Shown: positions 45,553-58,319 of the stretch, one piece after another
Position numbering within the stretch: the stretch's first letter is position 1
How the letters are laid out: each line of letters opens with the position of its first letter
Assembly (NCBI GenBank): GCA_030549495.1
Contig: JAUIRK010000771.1
Span: 1 to 64,000, forward strand
Direction: 5' to 3'
From: Nectonema munidae
Lineage: Eukaryota > Nematomorpha > Nectonematoida > Nectonematidae
DNA length: 64,000 nt
Position numbers and translations under genes: made by a program
Notes under the pieces: model-generated
The model's input: the letters and a program-made list of their open reading frames with translations, nothing else
The model's database searches: none
Told to the model about the DNA's origin: nothing

Positions 45553-47290
45553 AATGTCATTGAAAAAGGAAATTGGATAATTAATCCTAGTGTTCCAAGA
45601 AAAGTGGACCAATAACTATTTTTCACATAAAACAAAGGAAAACCAATGTGTTTACTGTGTTCAGAGTCAGATGCTGTTATGAAAGAACATAATGTAAAAA
45701 CACTAAATTTCCAAACACTTATCTCTTTATGATAATTTTCAAGGTGAACGTAGAAAACAAAAAGTGGAAAAACTCATTAAAGATCGTCAAAAATGTGATC
45801 ATACCGACAATATCATTTGTGCTAGTTATATTGTCAGTGAGATTGCAAAACATTCAAAAAATTATTCTGAGGGAGAATTTGTGAAAGAATGCCTACAAGC
45901 AGTGGTTGATATTTTGTGTCCAGTCACAAAAAAGAAATTGATAATATTAGTTTGTCTCGTAGAACTGTAACAAGGCGGATTGATGAACTTGCTAACAATA
46001 TATAAAGTGTCTTGAAAGAACTTGCTTCGAAATTTAAGTATTTTTCCTTGGCTATTGATGAAAATGCTGACGTGGCAAATACAGCCCAACTTGCAGTTTT
46101 TGTACGTGGAATTGATGACGATTTCAATATCGCAGAAGAAATGCTTGGTCTTTAAGCCATGAAAGACACTATCACTGAAGAGGTTATTTTTCAAGAATTG
46201 AAAATGTTAATTGCTAAATTTAATCTCCATTTTGAATAACTTCATGGTTTAGCAACAGATGGTGCCTCTGCAATGGTTGGTAATAAAGTTCGCTTAACTT
46301 CTAAAATTAAAAAGGAGTTATCTTCTATGAACATAGACACAAAAGATTTTTCGTGTTTCACTGCATAATTAACCAAGAGAATTTGTTTGCCAAGTCCCTC
46401 AAATTTTAACACGTCATGACTAGTGTAGTTTCGAGTATCAATTTTATAAAATCTCGAGCATTAAATCACCGCCAGTTTAAAGAATTTCTTGAGGATGTCG
46501 AGGCAGAATATGGAGATCTGGTTTACTACTGTGAGGTGCGATGGTTGAGCAAAGAAAAAGTGTTAAAATGATTTTCTTATCTTAGGAGTGATATTTTTAG
46601 GAAATGAAAGGCAAGTCTATTCCTGAATTAAGCGATGATAGCTGGATACGGGATCTCGCTTTTCTTGTTGACTTTACTTCATATCTGAATAACTTGAATT
46701 TAAAATTGCAAGGATAGGGCCAATTTGTTCATCAGTTATACAGTCATATTCGAACATTCCAAAACAAAATTTAATAGTGGGAAAAACAGCTGAGAAATGG
46801 TAATACTTTCCAATTTTCTACATTGGATGAATCATTGCAAAGCAGAGTGCACTTCATATGATGATGAGCTTATATCAATTCGAATTCATCAGTAGATTTC
46901 AATATTTCAGTTCACAAGGAACTAATCTACGTGTTTTCTATTCCACATTTGATGTCAATATTGAGGAAGCTCCAGAGGAACTGCAGATGGAATTGAATGA
47001 ACTTAAAGGAAATGAAGATTTTAGACGAAAAATGAGAGGTTATTCTTTACGGGAGTTTTATAAAAATCTACCTAAAAAGCTTTCCACAGGATCACAGATT
47101 TTGCAAGAAAGAAAATGTCACTATTCCGGAGTACTTATATATGTATATATGCTGTTTACGAAAATAAAATATGCAAAATCATAAACAAGAGCAAGGCTGG
47201 AGGACATACACCTTGAAAATAACCTAGGAGTAGCCCCCTCCAGCATTTCACCAAATATTGAGACACTGGTAACTAAACACCAAGTTCAAA
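45553..47290 (+). pseudogene. GTF2IRD2-like hAT transposase relic
   Basis: A long but broken hAT transposase. In order: FQEKWTNNYF (about 45593), KHSKNYSEGEFVKECLQAVV (45853-45912), SLSRRTVTRRIDELANNI (about 45950-46003), KYFSLAIDENADVANTAQLA with the first catalytic Asp region (46037-46100), ATDGASAMVGNK (about 46255-46290), YYCEVRWLSKEKVL (about 46527-46568), and a C-terminal EEAPEELQMELNELKGNEDF with LREFYKNLPKK. At least six stops or shifts. Similar proteins in animals are annotated as general transcription factor II-I repeat domain-containing protein 2-like, which derive from hAT elements. Terminal repeats were not located. Confidence 0.85.
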
Positions 47291-47799
47291 TTTCTCATTA
47301 GAATGAGGTTTGTTACCATTTTTCTTACATATAGTTACAAGATTAATAAACAATATGTTTCAGTAAATGATTTTTCTCATGTAATAATAATTCTACTAAA
47401 CTATGTGTTTTAAGAAAAATATTCAATGAGGAACAAATGCAACAGTTGTAAACATGGCCACTATTAGAGTATATGTTATATTTTTGTTTGTGTATGTAAG
47501 TGTGTCTTTTAATAATTGTTGATGAATTTTCTGACATGATTTTTTTGACAATAATTTTCGATGAATTTTGGGCTATGAATATACCGGTCTAGTAGTAACT
47601 TACGACTATACTAATAACTTCATCATGTAGTGTAGTCAATCTGGATTTAAACTAAAGAACCTGCTTGAGTATCGTTAAAGTTGTTTCAATATATAGATAG
47701 TTTCATATAAAGCCTTGGCGTGTTATCGAGTACTTTGCTAAGAACTGGCATCAACTATTTTTTCACAAGAAGTAAATTCACGTGGAAATGAATCCATAT

Positions 47800-48990
47800 T
47801 TTTACAGTATGGCTATGTGAATATGCCAGATTCTTTTGAAGATCGGCCATAATATATGTTGAGCTGTAAAGCTCTCATGAAAGTGAAAAAGCCTTTCATT
47901 AATGAAAGGTCTTCTCGAAGCTTTTTTAACAAAAAGCAAACAATCTGAAGACTATGAACTTTGTTAAAACTGGATTTGCAACACAACTGGTAGTTGTTGT
48001 GAAACTTTGAAAGAAGTGGCATATCGAATAGCTCAATCATAATGGTAAAAAAATTATGTGGCTTAGACCAAGCCAAATAGCTCAATAGTATTTAACTCTC
48101 CAAGATCACAATTGGCAAAAGGATAGAGGAACTCGCTGCTGGTATTCTATAACTTTTAGACGTATTATCAAGCTTCTATTCTAAATTTTTATTGATGGTT
48201 GATGAAAGAATTGTTATCGCATCCTATGCCACATTGAATAGGTTCACTAAATAAGTTTTTGAGAGTAGTATCAAGGAAGAAATGTTACCATCTGATGAAT
48301 TTGCGTCAATTACAAACGGTTCAGATATCTTAACACAGTGGATGGGTTTCTAAAAAGGCAGATCTAGATTAGAGCATGAAAATTTACTGCAAATAACGAA
48401 GTTCGCTGGCTGTCACGTGAAAAAATCCTTGTTCGTTTTGCTGAACTCCGTGAATTACTTCATTTATTTCTGCAAGGTATTATAAGTTACCTATCATCCA
48501 TTATTAATCTGTTTACGATGAATTATGGGTCACAGGTTGGTGTTACCTACCTGATAACTTTGTAGAAATAAATACAGGAAACTTAAAACCAAGGAAAACA
48601 GACCATGTTTTTGGAAATTTGGGAAAAGATCGCTCCCTTTGTGGAAAATTGCAACTATACTTCAGACGTGTTGAAAATCCAGTTTTGCACAGATTTTTAT
48701 ATTGAATTCTGAAGATATTCACAGCCATATGACGATCTTCCTTGGCAAACAACAATAGAAATTCAGACCAAAAAGTATTGAAAAAATCTCTTGAGGCTTA
48801 ATCTGGTCTAGGCACCTCCCGGATATCTCATTTGCACGATATACCAACTCTAACATCTCCAGGATTTTCTACCAATTATCTCCTCAAGCAAGCTTTTTGT
48901 ACTGCTTTTGGAATGAAGACCAAGAAACCAGCCCAAGAATAGAAAAAAATTCACAGGCAATGTAAGCTCAACCCTCACACATAAGAACCA
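47800..48990 (+). pseudogene. ZBED5-like hAT transposase relic
   Basis: A second, more decayed hAT transposase. TIGKRIEELAAGIL (about 48107), FYSKFLLMVDE (about 48175), NNEVRWLSREKILVRFAELR with ELLHLFLQ (48393-48475) and KDRSLCGKLQLYFRRVE follow the order of SCAND3/ZBED5-type hAT proteins, in several frames with stops. The upstream part (47815-47930) may be its BED-finger region. Confidence 0.7.
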
Positions 48991-49716
48991 CATGAAACAT
49001 AAAATGATCGCTGATTAAAATGTATTATTATTGTTGTAGTGAATATTTTACATATAATTCAGATCTTTATATCATATCATTTACATTTTTAAAGCTTAAT
49101 TGTGTTAAAAAAAAATTTCACGTATTTTTTGTTTAAGCAGTGATTATAAAGATATCTCCAATTTTTTCATAAAAGGAAGGAAAGAAAGATTTAATTATAG
49201 AACAACAGAGTGGAAGAAGGAGTTAATCAAAGATGTCATTTTTGAATGTAAGAAAGGAGTTTTGATTTTACTTCTCACATGCTTACACTTTAATGGACCA
49301 AAAGAGGATCGACAATTGATATTTTAGATTTAAAAAATAAACAGAAATAAGTTAAAGCAGTTAACCTCAACGTAGTCCAAGTTGGCAACCAGTTGTCCAT
49401 AGAGAATTAGTATCCATAAAAAAATTGTAGCTAATAAAATATTGTTTTTAATTACGCACATGGCCGTTATATTTGAAAATTAAGCAGGTAATATGCAGTT
49501 TTCTATTTTTTTTATTCATGTAAAAAGTGGTCCGTGGAGAGGGTATAACTTCGAACAGCGTTGAACTTTGGATAACAAGTGGAATAAATTTTTTAAACTA
49601 CGTATTAAAAATAATTCACAACTCACTCTTGTCTTCCCCATGTCGTGGACCTACCATTTTATTATAAACTCCAAAACCTTTAATAGATCTATACCCAATA
49701 TTGTTTGATATTTCAA
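48991..49716. other. Non-coding stretch
   Basis: No gene was recognised. It may include the lost 3' end of the preceding hAT relic. Confidence 0.4.
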
Positions 49717-49926
49717 CAGGGCCGGCCTTAGGCCACTGCAACCTATGCGGCCGCAGTGGGCCTCGCGCTTCTCATTTTTCATTTTGATGATATATTGTAT
49801 GATTTCGCTAAATGCAAGGTTCGCAAAGTAAAGTTACCTTTGTTTTTTTTCAAAATCTTATTTCTCACTTTTAATCTTTTCCTGCCCACACTGGGCCCTG
49901 CGCAATCCATTTTGCATAGGGCCATG
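49717..49926. mobile_element. hAT-type MITE
   Basis: CAGGGCCGGCCTTAGGCC at the left and, inverted, CATGGCCCTATGCAAAATGG at the right, flanked by the perfect 8-base duplication TATTTCAA (49709-49716 and 49927-49934). It is 210 bp and much richer in GC than its surroundings. Non-coding. Confidence 0.85.
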
Positions 49927-49978
49927 TATTTCAATTCATAAAAAAATGTATATTCTTTTTTTTCATATCAGTTTTAAG

Positions 49979-50180
49979 AATGTCTGAACCAACTGCTAAA
50001 AAGGCAAAACTGAGGATGTACATAGATTTTATTACCTTTTGATTTATATTTGTAGGTTCAAAACCTATGTGTCTTGAATGTTGTTTTGTCTTGACAAATG
50101 ATTTTATGAAGAAAGCTGAAAGAGAATCAGAAAACAGCTTTCTTCGTCTGTTATTAATTATATTTAGTATTTTGTACATA
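49979..50180 (+). pseudogene. hAT transposase N-terminus (BED-finger) relic
   Basis: MSEPTAKKAKLRMYIDFITF is followed, after one stop, by FVGSKPMCLECCFVLTNDFM. The C-x-x-C within a 'GxKPxCLxC...LxNxxMK' setting is the BED-type finger at the start of ZBED5-like hAT transposases. Nothing recognisable of the rest follows, so it is a fragment or an internally deleted element. Confidence 0.55.
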
Positions 50181-50269
50181 AGCCAGTCAAATTATCTGAT
50201 TTTTGTCTGGAATAGAACAAAAGCAAAGACACTTAAGCCAAGTTATTTGATTTATGAATTACTTTTCTG

Positions 50270-52400
50270 AAAATCAATTAAACGTGTCAAGAAAATATAT
50301 TAAACCTGTCAATCAATATTAAATATATAAATCTGAATAAAAATTTTACTTGCACTCAAAATTCGCTCAAAATATTTCATTTGTCAGTAAATTAGATCTC
50401 TCGATCAAGACCTCCATCATTTTGTCTACAAATTCGTTATCGTTTGGCAGTTTTTCTTCTAAACTTTATACAATATCTAATTTTACTATTCATTCTATGA
50501 TGATTCTTTCTTGATAGCTCTTTTTTCATTAGAAATTTATTTTTTGCAATCTGTGTTCGAAAAAACTAAGGATTAATTTTGAACAAATTTTTTTCGCTCT
50601 CAAGCTGACGCTTCAGTGGGTCGCGTGAAAAATAAAATGGGTCATGACAAAAAAGAAAGGACATATAAATAGTCGATGCTGAATAAATTAACCTAGTGAA
50701 CAGAGTTTGTCTTATTACACGTAAGTATTATGGGTCGCGATGCAAACTGTGGTTCTTGCTATGGGTCGCAGTAAAAAAAGTTTGAAAAAGGCTGACTAAA
50801 GGACTCTTGCTTTCAGGCAAAAGGAAAAAGATGGACACATTCAATTTAAAATTATCTTGATAGTGACTAAATCTTCACATATTTGTATTTGAGACTGTTT
50901 TGATAACTAACATATTCAAATTTTTAGATTTCACCCATCTTAGTGAAATGATAACTATAATCTTAGCTGAGAAGCTATAAATTTAAAGATTTTCATTTCC
51001 AAAATAGGGATTTCTTTTTCACAGCCAAAATTTTTTTCAAAGCATCCGATATTAGACAATTACACCACCTCCTAGTTCATTGGAACATGGTAGATCTTCC
51101 ATTTGGCCTAGATGCCTTTTTTGAAATTATCTCTTTTCATCACACAATCTTTTCCGATTATTTATTAAGTTGCTTTCTTGGCTCATAATAATCTTCAAAA
51201 ATTTTATAATACTTTTTTTAAATAAATATTTCATCATCAACATGTTTGAAGAAAGTATTTTGCCAAATTATATTTTTACTATATAGAAAATATATTACAA
51301 TTTCGACTGATATTTAAAAAATTAATTTAATTGTAATAATTTTTATATCGTACAATTTTTGCGTTCCGGGCAAATCGTATTTTACAATAGTATGGTTGAT
51401 TTGGTATAAAAACATATATTTGATGTAAAATTAGAGAGAATATTTTTGGAGATAGTTTTCAGACCTAAACCGCAATTTGATTGACACTGACAGATATTTA
51501 AATTCTCTAAATGCGAAAACTGAGTCCAGAAATGAAACCAACATGATCGAATTAAAATATATATTTTATATAAAATTAGAATCAAAATATTTGGAGACAA
51601 ATTTTAGAAGTAAGCTGCAAATTTGATTAACACTTATAGGCTTTTCAAATCCTAAATGAAAAACTGAGTCCATAAATTAAGCTAGCATGTTTGATTTGGT
51701 ATAAAAATATATATATTTTATATAAAATTTGAGGTAATATTTTTGAAGACAATTTTCAGATGTAAACCGCAAATTTTATTAATACTGTCAGATATTTTCA
51801 AACCTTAAATCCAAAATCTGAGTCCAGAAATAAAACTAGCATGGTTGATTTGGTATAAAAATATATATTTCATGTTAAATTTGAATAAATGCTTTTGGAG
51901 ACAATTTTTAGAAGTAAGCTGCAAATTTGATTAATATTTATATGTATTTTCACTTGCTAAATGTAAAAAATGAGTCGAGAAATGAAACCGGCATGGTCGA
52001 TTTGGTATAAAAAATATAATTTATGTTTAATTTAAAGATATATTTTATTAGATATATTTCTCATCAATCAAAATTTTAATTGACATTTTCTTAAAAGTAG
52101 TTATAATTATTATTATTGAAAAAATTAAATATATTAAGTGTTATGCGTTTAAACTGTATATAATTATAAATTTTCAAGGTAGTATATAACATAGAACCTA
52201 AGTTTAGAGATAATGCCAAAATTTTGCTTAAAAATTTTAATTTTTGATATTGATTGACAATTTTTGACATGAAACGGTCATACAACTACCATGAAAATGG
52301 TACCAAAAGATGCAGCTAGAGATTTTAATTTTTTGTAAAACGGGATATTTTCCTCGCCCTACAGCACTAATAGGGTAAAGATATAGAAATAATTTGAATA
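50270..52400 (+). repeat. Dispersed repeat, copy A
   Basis: Two segments match the second copy at 61380-62730 in the same order and orientation. The left segment (50290-50400) includes CTGTCAATCAATATTAAATA and ATTTCATTTGTCAGTAAATT. The right segment (52160-52380) includes TGATTGACAATTTTTGACAT and CCAAAAGATGCAGCTA. Copy A carries a tandem array between them (51388-52030). The element class is unknown and no coding frame was seen. Confidence 0.65.
51388..52030 (+). repeat. Tandem repeat, about 150-bp unit, four copies and a partial
   Basis: The landmark GCATGGTTGATTTGGTATAA (with variants) recurs near 51390, 51541, 51686, 51840 and 51992, so units are about 145-154 bp. Each unit also holds GGAGACAATTTTnAGA, GCAAATTTGATTAA and CTGAGTCCAGAAAT. 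Copies differ by several per cent and by small gaps, which suggests an old array. Confidence 0.85.
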
Positions 52401-53196
52401 AATTTGGGAGGTATAAGTTTCCTATTAAAATATTTTAAAATTATCTGGAAAGCAAGAGTACTACAAAGCTTCATTCAAGGATATTTAAAGTTTATCAAGG
52501 TTTATTTGGAGAAAACTAAATTCCTTAAATAAAGAGAAAAACAGTACTTTTTTTAGAGAAAAAAAGAGTGGTGAAATGATTAAGGATAATGAATTGATAC
52601 TGGGATTTGTTATTGAAACATTTTTATAGGGTTTTAAGTAATACTGCTTAAAATTAACTCGATATGAATAATTTCTGTATTCCTAGCTTTCGATTTAGAT
52701 GGGTGTCTTGCAATGATATTTTAAAGGTTATTTTTGCTTAGGACATTTGAGGCCATGGATTTTTATAAACTTTGTACACATGTTAAATATATAGATTGTT
52801 TTTTAGTAAAACAATCAACTTTTCTTCAATGAAATGATCAAAAAGGCACATTATTCTTCCTCCTTAAAAGTTTGTAAATTGATAACTGTTCATAAAAAAG
52901 GTGATACTTTTAAAATCTCTCTCTAGACTAATATCCATTTATCCCGGAATTTTTAACACCCTTGAAAATAACTTTTTGAATTTACACTCTTTGGATATAG
53001 CAGAAATCACTTGATTAAAGAATTGCACGCCCATATAATTATCAAGGGTGTTTTAAATAAACGTTCTGATTGTGTATCTGTGTTCAAGCAGTCACTAAGG
53101 TGTAGGTGAGGTTACCTGTGCCGCTTCTAAATTTTCTAAAGATAGAAAGTCACTGAACATAATTTGTGTCATTACCCCATCTTACTTAGATAAAGT
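52401..53196. other. Non-coding stretch
   Basis: No gene or clear repeat was recognised. A short segment near 52850-53060 (for example LKVCKLITVHKKGDTFK) could be very old RT sequence but is too weak to call. Confidence 0.3.
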
Positions 53197-53651
53197 CAGT
53201 AGTGGGATTCAAATTATTTGTCAGCCGATTCTGTTACAAAAAAGTCCAATTTGTCAGCAAATATACTGTTCTAAAGACTTAACTCTTAAAAAGAATCGGC
53301 TGATGTTTCAAAATTTATATTCACAGTATCTCCGATAATTATTTAAAATACCTTGAACGTAAATGATAGTCAAAATCTAGATATTATATAAGATATGTTG
53401 GTCATTAACCAGTTAATAACGTAAATGTACAGAGAAAATAAGCACGATTACACGTGGTAACAAACCTAGTCACCACTTGTATAAATAAACTATGCACTAA
53501 ATCACTAACGAAACGTACCGTCCCAACGATTTTGGTTCATTTCAGATGAAAGGCAGAAGACTACGACAGCAACTAGCCGGTTCTGCGAACTCACAAAATT
53601 CCGTGAGACGGTTCTAACGAACAGGTGCGAACTGGCTGAATCCCACCACTG
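53197..53651. mobile_element. hAT-type MITE
   Basis: CAGTAGTGGGATTCA on the left and, inverted, CAGTGGTGGGATTCAGCC on the right, flanked by the perfect 8-base duplication GATAAAGT (53189-53196 and 53652-53659). It is 455 bp and non-coding, with AGCCGATTCTG/AGCCGGTTCTG words internally. Confidence 0.85.
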
Positions 53652-53989
53652 GATAAAGTGGTTACTTTATTTTAAAGTGAAAGTCGATGAATAAAATTTT
53701 AATCGATTCAAATATAAATTTTTATTAAAAAAGACTATTTTAAAATAGTTTATAAATAAATTACAGAATAAAAAAAAATTGTGCTCCACCCGACCCTAAA
53801 AAACCTTCTAGAAGTGCATTTTAATTAGTGAATCATTCTAAGCTTCTTTTGAAACATAAAAAGAATGTTTTTGGTTGTTCGCTGTTAATTTGATTTTTCT
53901 TTCCACGAAAATAGATTTCTTAAAGTAGAGGTAAATAAAAAGACATCGAGATTTGAATGTTTTAAAAGAATATGTGTAATTTTGGGACT

Positions 53990-56700
53990 ACATTAAGATT
54001 TTTTATTTTCTTCCGATCATGCAAACCACTTATTACTTCGTTCTCAGGTATCTATATCACTTTCCATGATTCATAACCCTTCCTTCCCAGAAATAACCCC
54101 TAAAAAATCACTCAAACAATCGATAGCCTAAATTCTAGATCTTCTCCTAGTTTCGATCTCATTTCTCCTCTACATATCCAGAGATCATTTCATCTTTATA
54201 GTAAACACCTAACGTTAATTTTCAACTCTATTCTTTCTCTTTCTCACTTTCCTGCCATTTGGAAAATAGGTCGCCTAATCTTTATTCCCAAACCACAAAA
54301 AGATCTAAACATCTCTTCAAACTGGCGCCCTATTGCAATTCTTCCTGCTCTAAGTAAAATTTTCGAAAAAATTATCAGACATCGACTTATTTTTCATATT
54401 TACTCTCAAAATCTCATTAATGATCTACAATGTTTTTACCTTCCGTTAAGAAATAGTGAATCTGCCCTCTCTAACTTCTCTACCTTTATTGAAAAATCTA
54501 TTCAAAAAAAAGTATTGTCCTCAATTTTTCTAGATATATCCAATGCGTTTGCACAATGCCTGGCACCCAGCTATTCTATCTAACCTTCTTTCTAAAAACT
54601 ATCCAAAGTACCTCATCAAATTTATCTCTAATTACCTGAAAAATAGGCAACTCATTTTCAAGTATAAATCTTTGTCAGCTATTCATTCTCTCTCTTTGTC
54701 GACTCCGCAAGGTGGTTGACTCTCCGACATTGTTTGGATTGTCCTAATCAATCCAATTCTCGAGTTCATTCGGTCAAATACCGACTTTGCCAAATGTTAC
54801 TCCGACGACATCGTATTTTCATTATCCAGCGAATCTCATGATACAAATATAAACAGAACTTCGGCTTTTTTTAAACCGTCGATCAAATTTTCCAATTTAT
54901 ACAAAATTTCTTTTAACTCATCAAAACCCACTTTAATCCACTTCCCCCGCAAAACGGCTCACATCTTGGCCTTGAACTCGATTCCTCTTTTATATCACCT
55001 TCATTTTCAGTTAAGTACCTCTGGTTGACGTTTCAATCCAATCTACGTTGGATAAAGCACTTTAAAAATGTATACAAAAAACTCTGCTTTATACTTTCCT
55101 ATTCAAAGAAATCCATCGCTTATAAATGGAGCTCATCTGTTTCACATTCACGTTCTATCTATTCTGGTATTGTCCTTCCCATCATTAAATATGGAATCTT
55201 ATCTTGTGGTTTAGCTCTCCTCCATCCATCTTCGATTCATCTCCTCTCCAAAATTAATCGATTCTGTCTTCTCTTTATATCTAAGGCATTCCGATCTACT
55301 TCAACGAGTTCCGTTAAAATTCTCCTTAACATGACACCTCTTCATCTTCCACTAATAAGATTTTACTTAAAAGATTTCTATCATGTATAAATCCTCCTCT
55401 TCTGACTTCTCATAGTTTCTCTCTTAATACACCTTCTTTTAATTTCTTTAATTCCTTAATCTCCTCCTTCGCTCCTCACATTACACCTCTCCTTATCCAT
55501 CCTCACATTCCATCAATAACATTAACTCATCCCTCTTCTCCTCTCCCATACTCACCCAATACTTGCAGCAATATTAAATCGGCCAAGTATTCTATCTATA
55601 AATCTCGTATTAGTCCACAAGTTTTACGAGTTTTTTGAGATACTTCGAAGTCATCTCACCATTGCTCAATAGCATTTGCCATTTTCGTGCGGCTTTCAAT
55701 TACTCCTATTTACAAATTTCAAGCCTCTATTGATCCTTTATACTCCAATTCAGAAGCTGAATCTATTGCCATCCTCTCTGTCTGTAACTTCTTACTTTCT
55801 AATATAGAGTACTTTTATTGCGTCAAACATTTAAGCTTTTTCACAAATTCTTGAAACACAATTAATTATCTTAACCTCCATGCGAAAGTGCCGTATTTCA
55901 TATCCTTTATTTATCCGAAACTTATTCTATTGTCAAACAATTTCTCTATAAGCGTCAATTGTTGCCCATCCCACACTGATATTTATTAAAACTGCTTTGT
56001 AGACCTATTAGCCAAGAAAGCAAGTAATCTCCCCACTGTTTTTTCGTTTTCTATTAACTTCAAAGCTTTCAATTCTTCATCAATCGACCACATTTATAGA
56101 ATGTGTAACTTGGAAAACATTTCTTCTAAATCCCGCTCTACCTCCTTCTTTTCCAATCTCCACGCAATTCATTCTACATGGATCCAAAATAACTTAAAAT
56201 TAACTCGACCTCTCATAAGATGGCTCTCGAGTCATCTTTCTTGTAAACTATATTTATTTCAACGGAATATTTCGAAAGATTCTTTATGTCGACCGTGTCA
56301 CGAAAGTTCAGAGTCACCCTTCCTCCTTATATTCTCGTGTCAATGTACTCACTTAACCTACGAAGATAATTCAATAACTCTCTACTCGACCTCATTTATT
56401 ACCCAACCCTTCTCGCTAAACTGAATAAGTTAATTCATATTATTGAATCTCGAATTACTATCCTGCCGACAAATTATCCATCCTAATATTGAAACATTTC
56501 TGTTTTACCCAGCTTCATATATAATATTTGTTTGATCCTACTCTTTTTATTTTCTTGTTTAAGAATTTAACTCATTCCAGCTTCTCAATTTACAAGAAAC
56601 ACAGCACTGCAAGCATATGGATTCAGTTCGGATTGTGCTTCGAAATCTCATTACCTACCTACCCTAATTAAATTAATAATTCAAGTTTTTTTCAGTTTAA
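53990..56700 (+). mobile_element. Broken LINE with RT and RNase H-like region (I superfamily-like)
   Basis: The reverse transcriptase begins near 54150: FPAIWKIGRLIFIPKPQK, then NWRPIAILPALSKIFEKII and LSSIFLDISNAF (the FxDxxxAF catalytic box). STPQGG (about 54700), INPILEFIRSNTDFAKCYSD and DIVFSLSS carry the second catalytic box as YSDD-like CYSDDI. SNLRWIKHFKNVYKK and ILSCGLALLHPSS follow. Around 55655-55815 SNSEAESIAILSVCNFLLSN resembles the second part of an RNase H. A C/H-rich C-terminus with SLCRPCHESSESPFLLIFSC lies at 56285-56345. Several stops and shifts are present. No endonuclease was seen upstream, so it is 5'-truncated. It ends in a TAATTAAATTAATAATT-type tail. Confidence 0.85.
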
Positions 56701-58319
56701 GTTTTTTTACTAAAATGAGACAAGTTTTATAGGAACTATAGAGAGAAATTAAAGAGCATTATAAAAGAATAAAAATAAGTTATTTATTAAACATTTAACA
56801 ATATAAGAGAAGAATTGTGAATAGGTTATCTTATTTTGCAAAACATTTTGTTAACTGTTGAAGTATTTTTTATTTAGTATAATTAATTTTTTTATTAGAA
56901 TCATAAACTTTAAGAAATCTGTGTCTATGGATATTTGATTATATCTGCCCATATTTTAGCAATTCCCGTTTTCAATTTTAAATTCGATAATTTTACAAAT
57001 AAAAATTATTGAATGTTATTCCTTGAAGGTTGCTAAATGGCAATTGGTAAGTTAAAACATCTACGTATTCTATATATAGCATTTAATGTATTAATCTCTA
57101 TTCCTCTCTCATATTCTTTCCACATACGGCCAAGCTGCAACAGTCAAATTATTCACTTCTTTGAAAAATTAATAACAAACAAAAACATTGAAAATAAAAA
57201 ATAGCCGTACGTTAAAATAAGGATTAAAATTACATTTTAAGAAGAAGGATACATAATAATTATATGAGCATCAAATACAATTTCATTCTATTTTTTAAAG
57301 AATAAAAAGCCTAAATCACTTTAATTTTAAACACCTTCTCCGATGTTATAATGCTGAAATTGTATGATTTTGATATAATTATCGAGGATTACATTCCCGA
57401 TCGTTATGATCCAAAGTTTTTTTATAATTTCTTTTATTTTTTATTTTTTTAATTTGCTCTATAATTTATTATTTATGACTCGTTTAAATTTTAAAAGTAA
57501 ATTTTTTCGTCTGCAAATTTTTTTATGAAATGAATTATTAATTTAATATTTAAAAGTTGCTTTATAATTGTTCTAAATATTTTCCCATTTTATGATTTAT
57601 TAGTTCTAACACTACAGTGTATTTTTATTTAAATCAAGGTATTTATATCAGCTGTTGTTCCTTTCTAAATTTCCTCCTAGTTACTTTTTGCTCTAGTAAA
57701 TTTTTTTGAATAATTATATTTATATTAACATTATTTAAAATTAATATTATCTGAATGTATTTTATCTGCAAAATAAATTTATTCTTCCTTTTAAATCCTA
57801 GAATAAACTTTTTGAATGTATGTGGTTTTAAGAGTTTATAAAAATAGTAATTTTGGAAGATTATATATATAACTTCCAAAACCTCGAGAAGTTGCTGATG
57901 GAAAAGATTGCCTCATAATTTTTAGTCACAATTTTCCAAAATCTTAAAAGGATGTAGGCCCGTAAATAACCTAAAATGGAGGGGTTCGTTCTCATAAAAA
58001 ATTTTTAAAACTATCATACATATCTTATCGTTGTACTTGCTACACAACTATTGCTATATAAAGAAATTAAACTTTCTTGGTAGATTAAACCCTATACTTT
58101 TATCATTCTATATAAATCTTATTCTATATTTTATTGTTGTTTTTCCATTCCTAATCTAAACCTCTATTTTGTAAAAGTTTTTTCTTAATGTGACATTTAA
58201 ACCCTTTTTATGCCATTGCGAATATTGCTGAATCACTGATAGAACAGAAATAAAGTATAGACTTTAACTTTACGTTGTTTCAATACTTTCTTATGACAAT
58301 TTACTTCTTATTATAATTT
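56701..58319. other. Long AT-rich non-coding stretch
   Basis: No gene, RNA or repeat structure could be assigned. The minus-strand open frame at 57643-57879 has the I/N/K/Y/F composition expected of random AT-rich DNA. Confidence 0.45.

Noticed and set aside
57643-57879. Coding region on the minus strand
   Set aside because: Repetitive I, N, K and F composition from AT-rich DNA.
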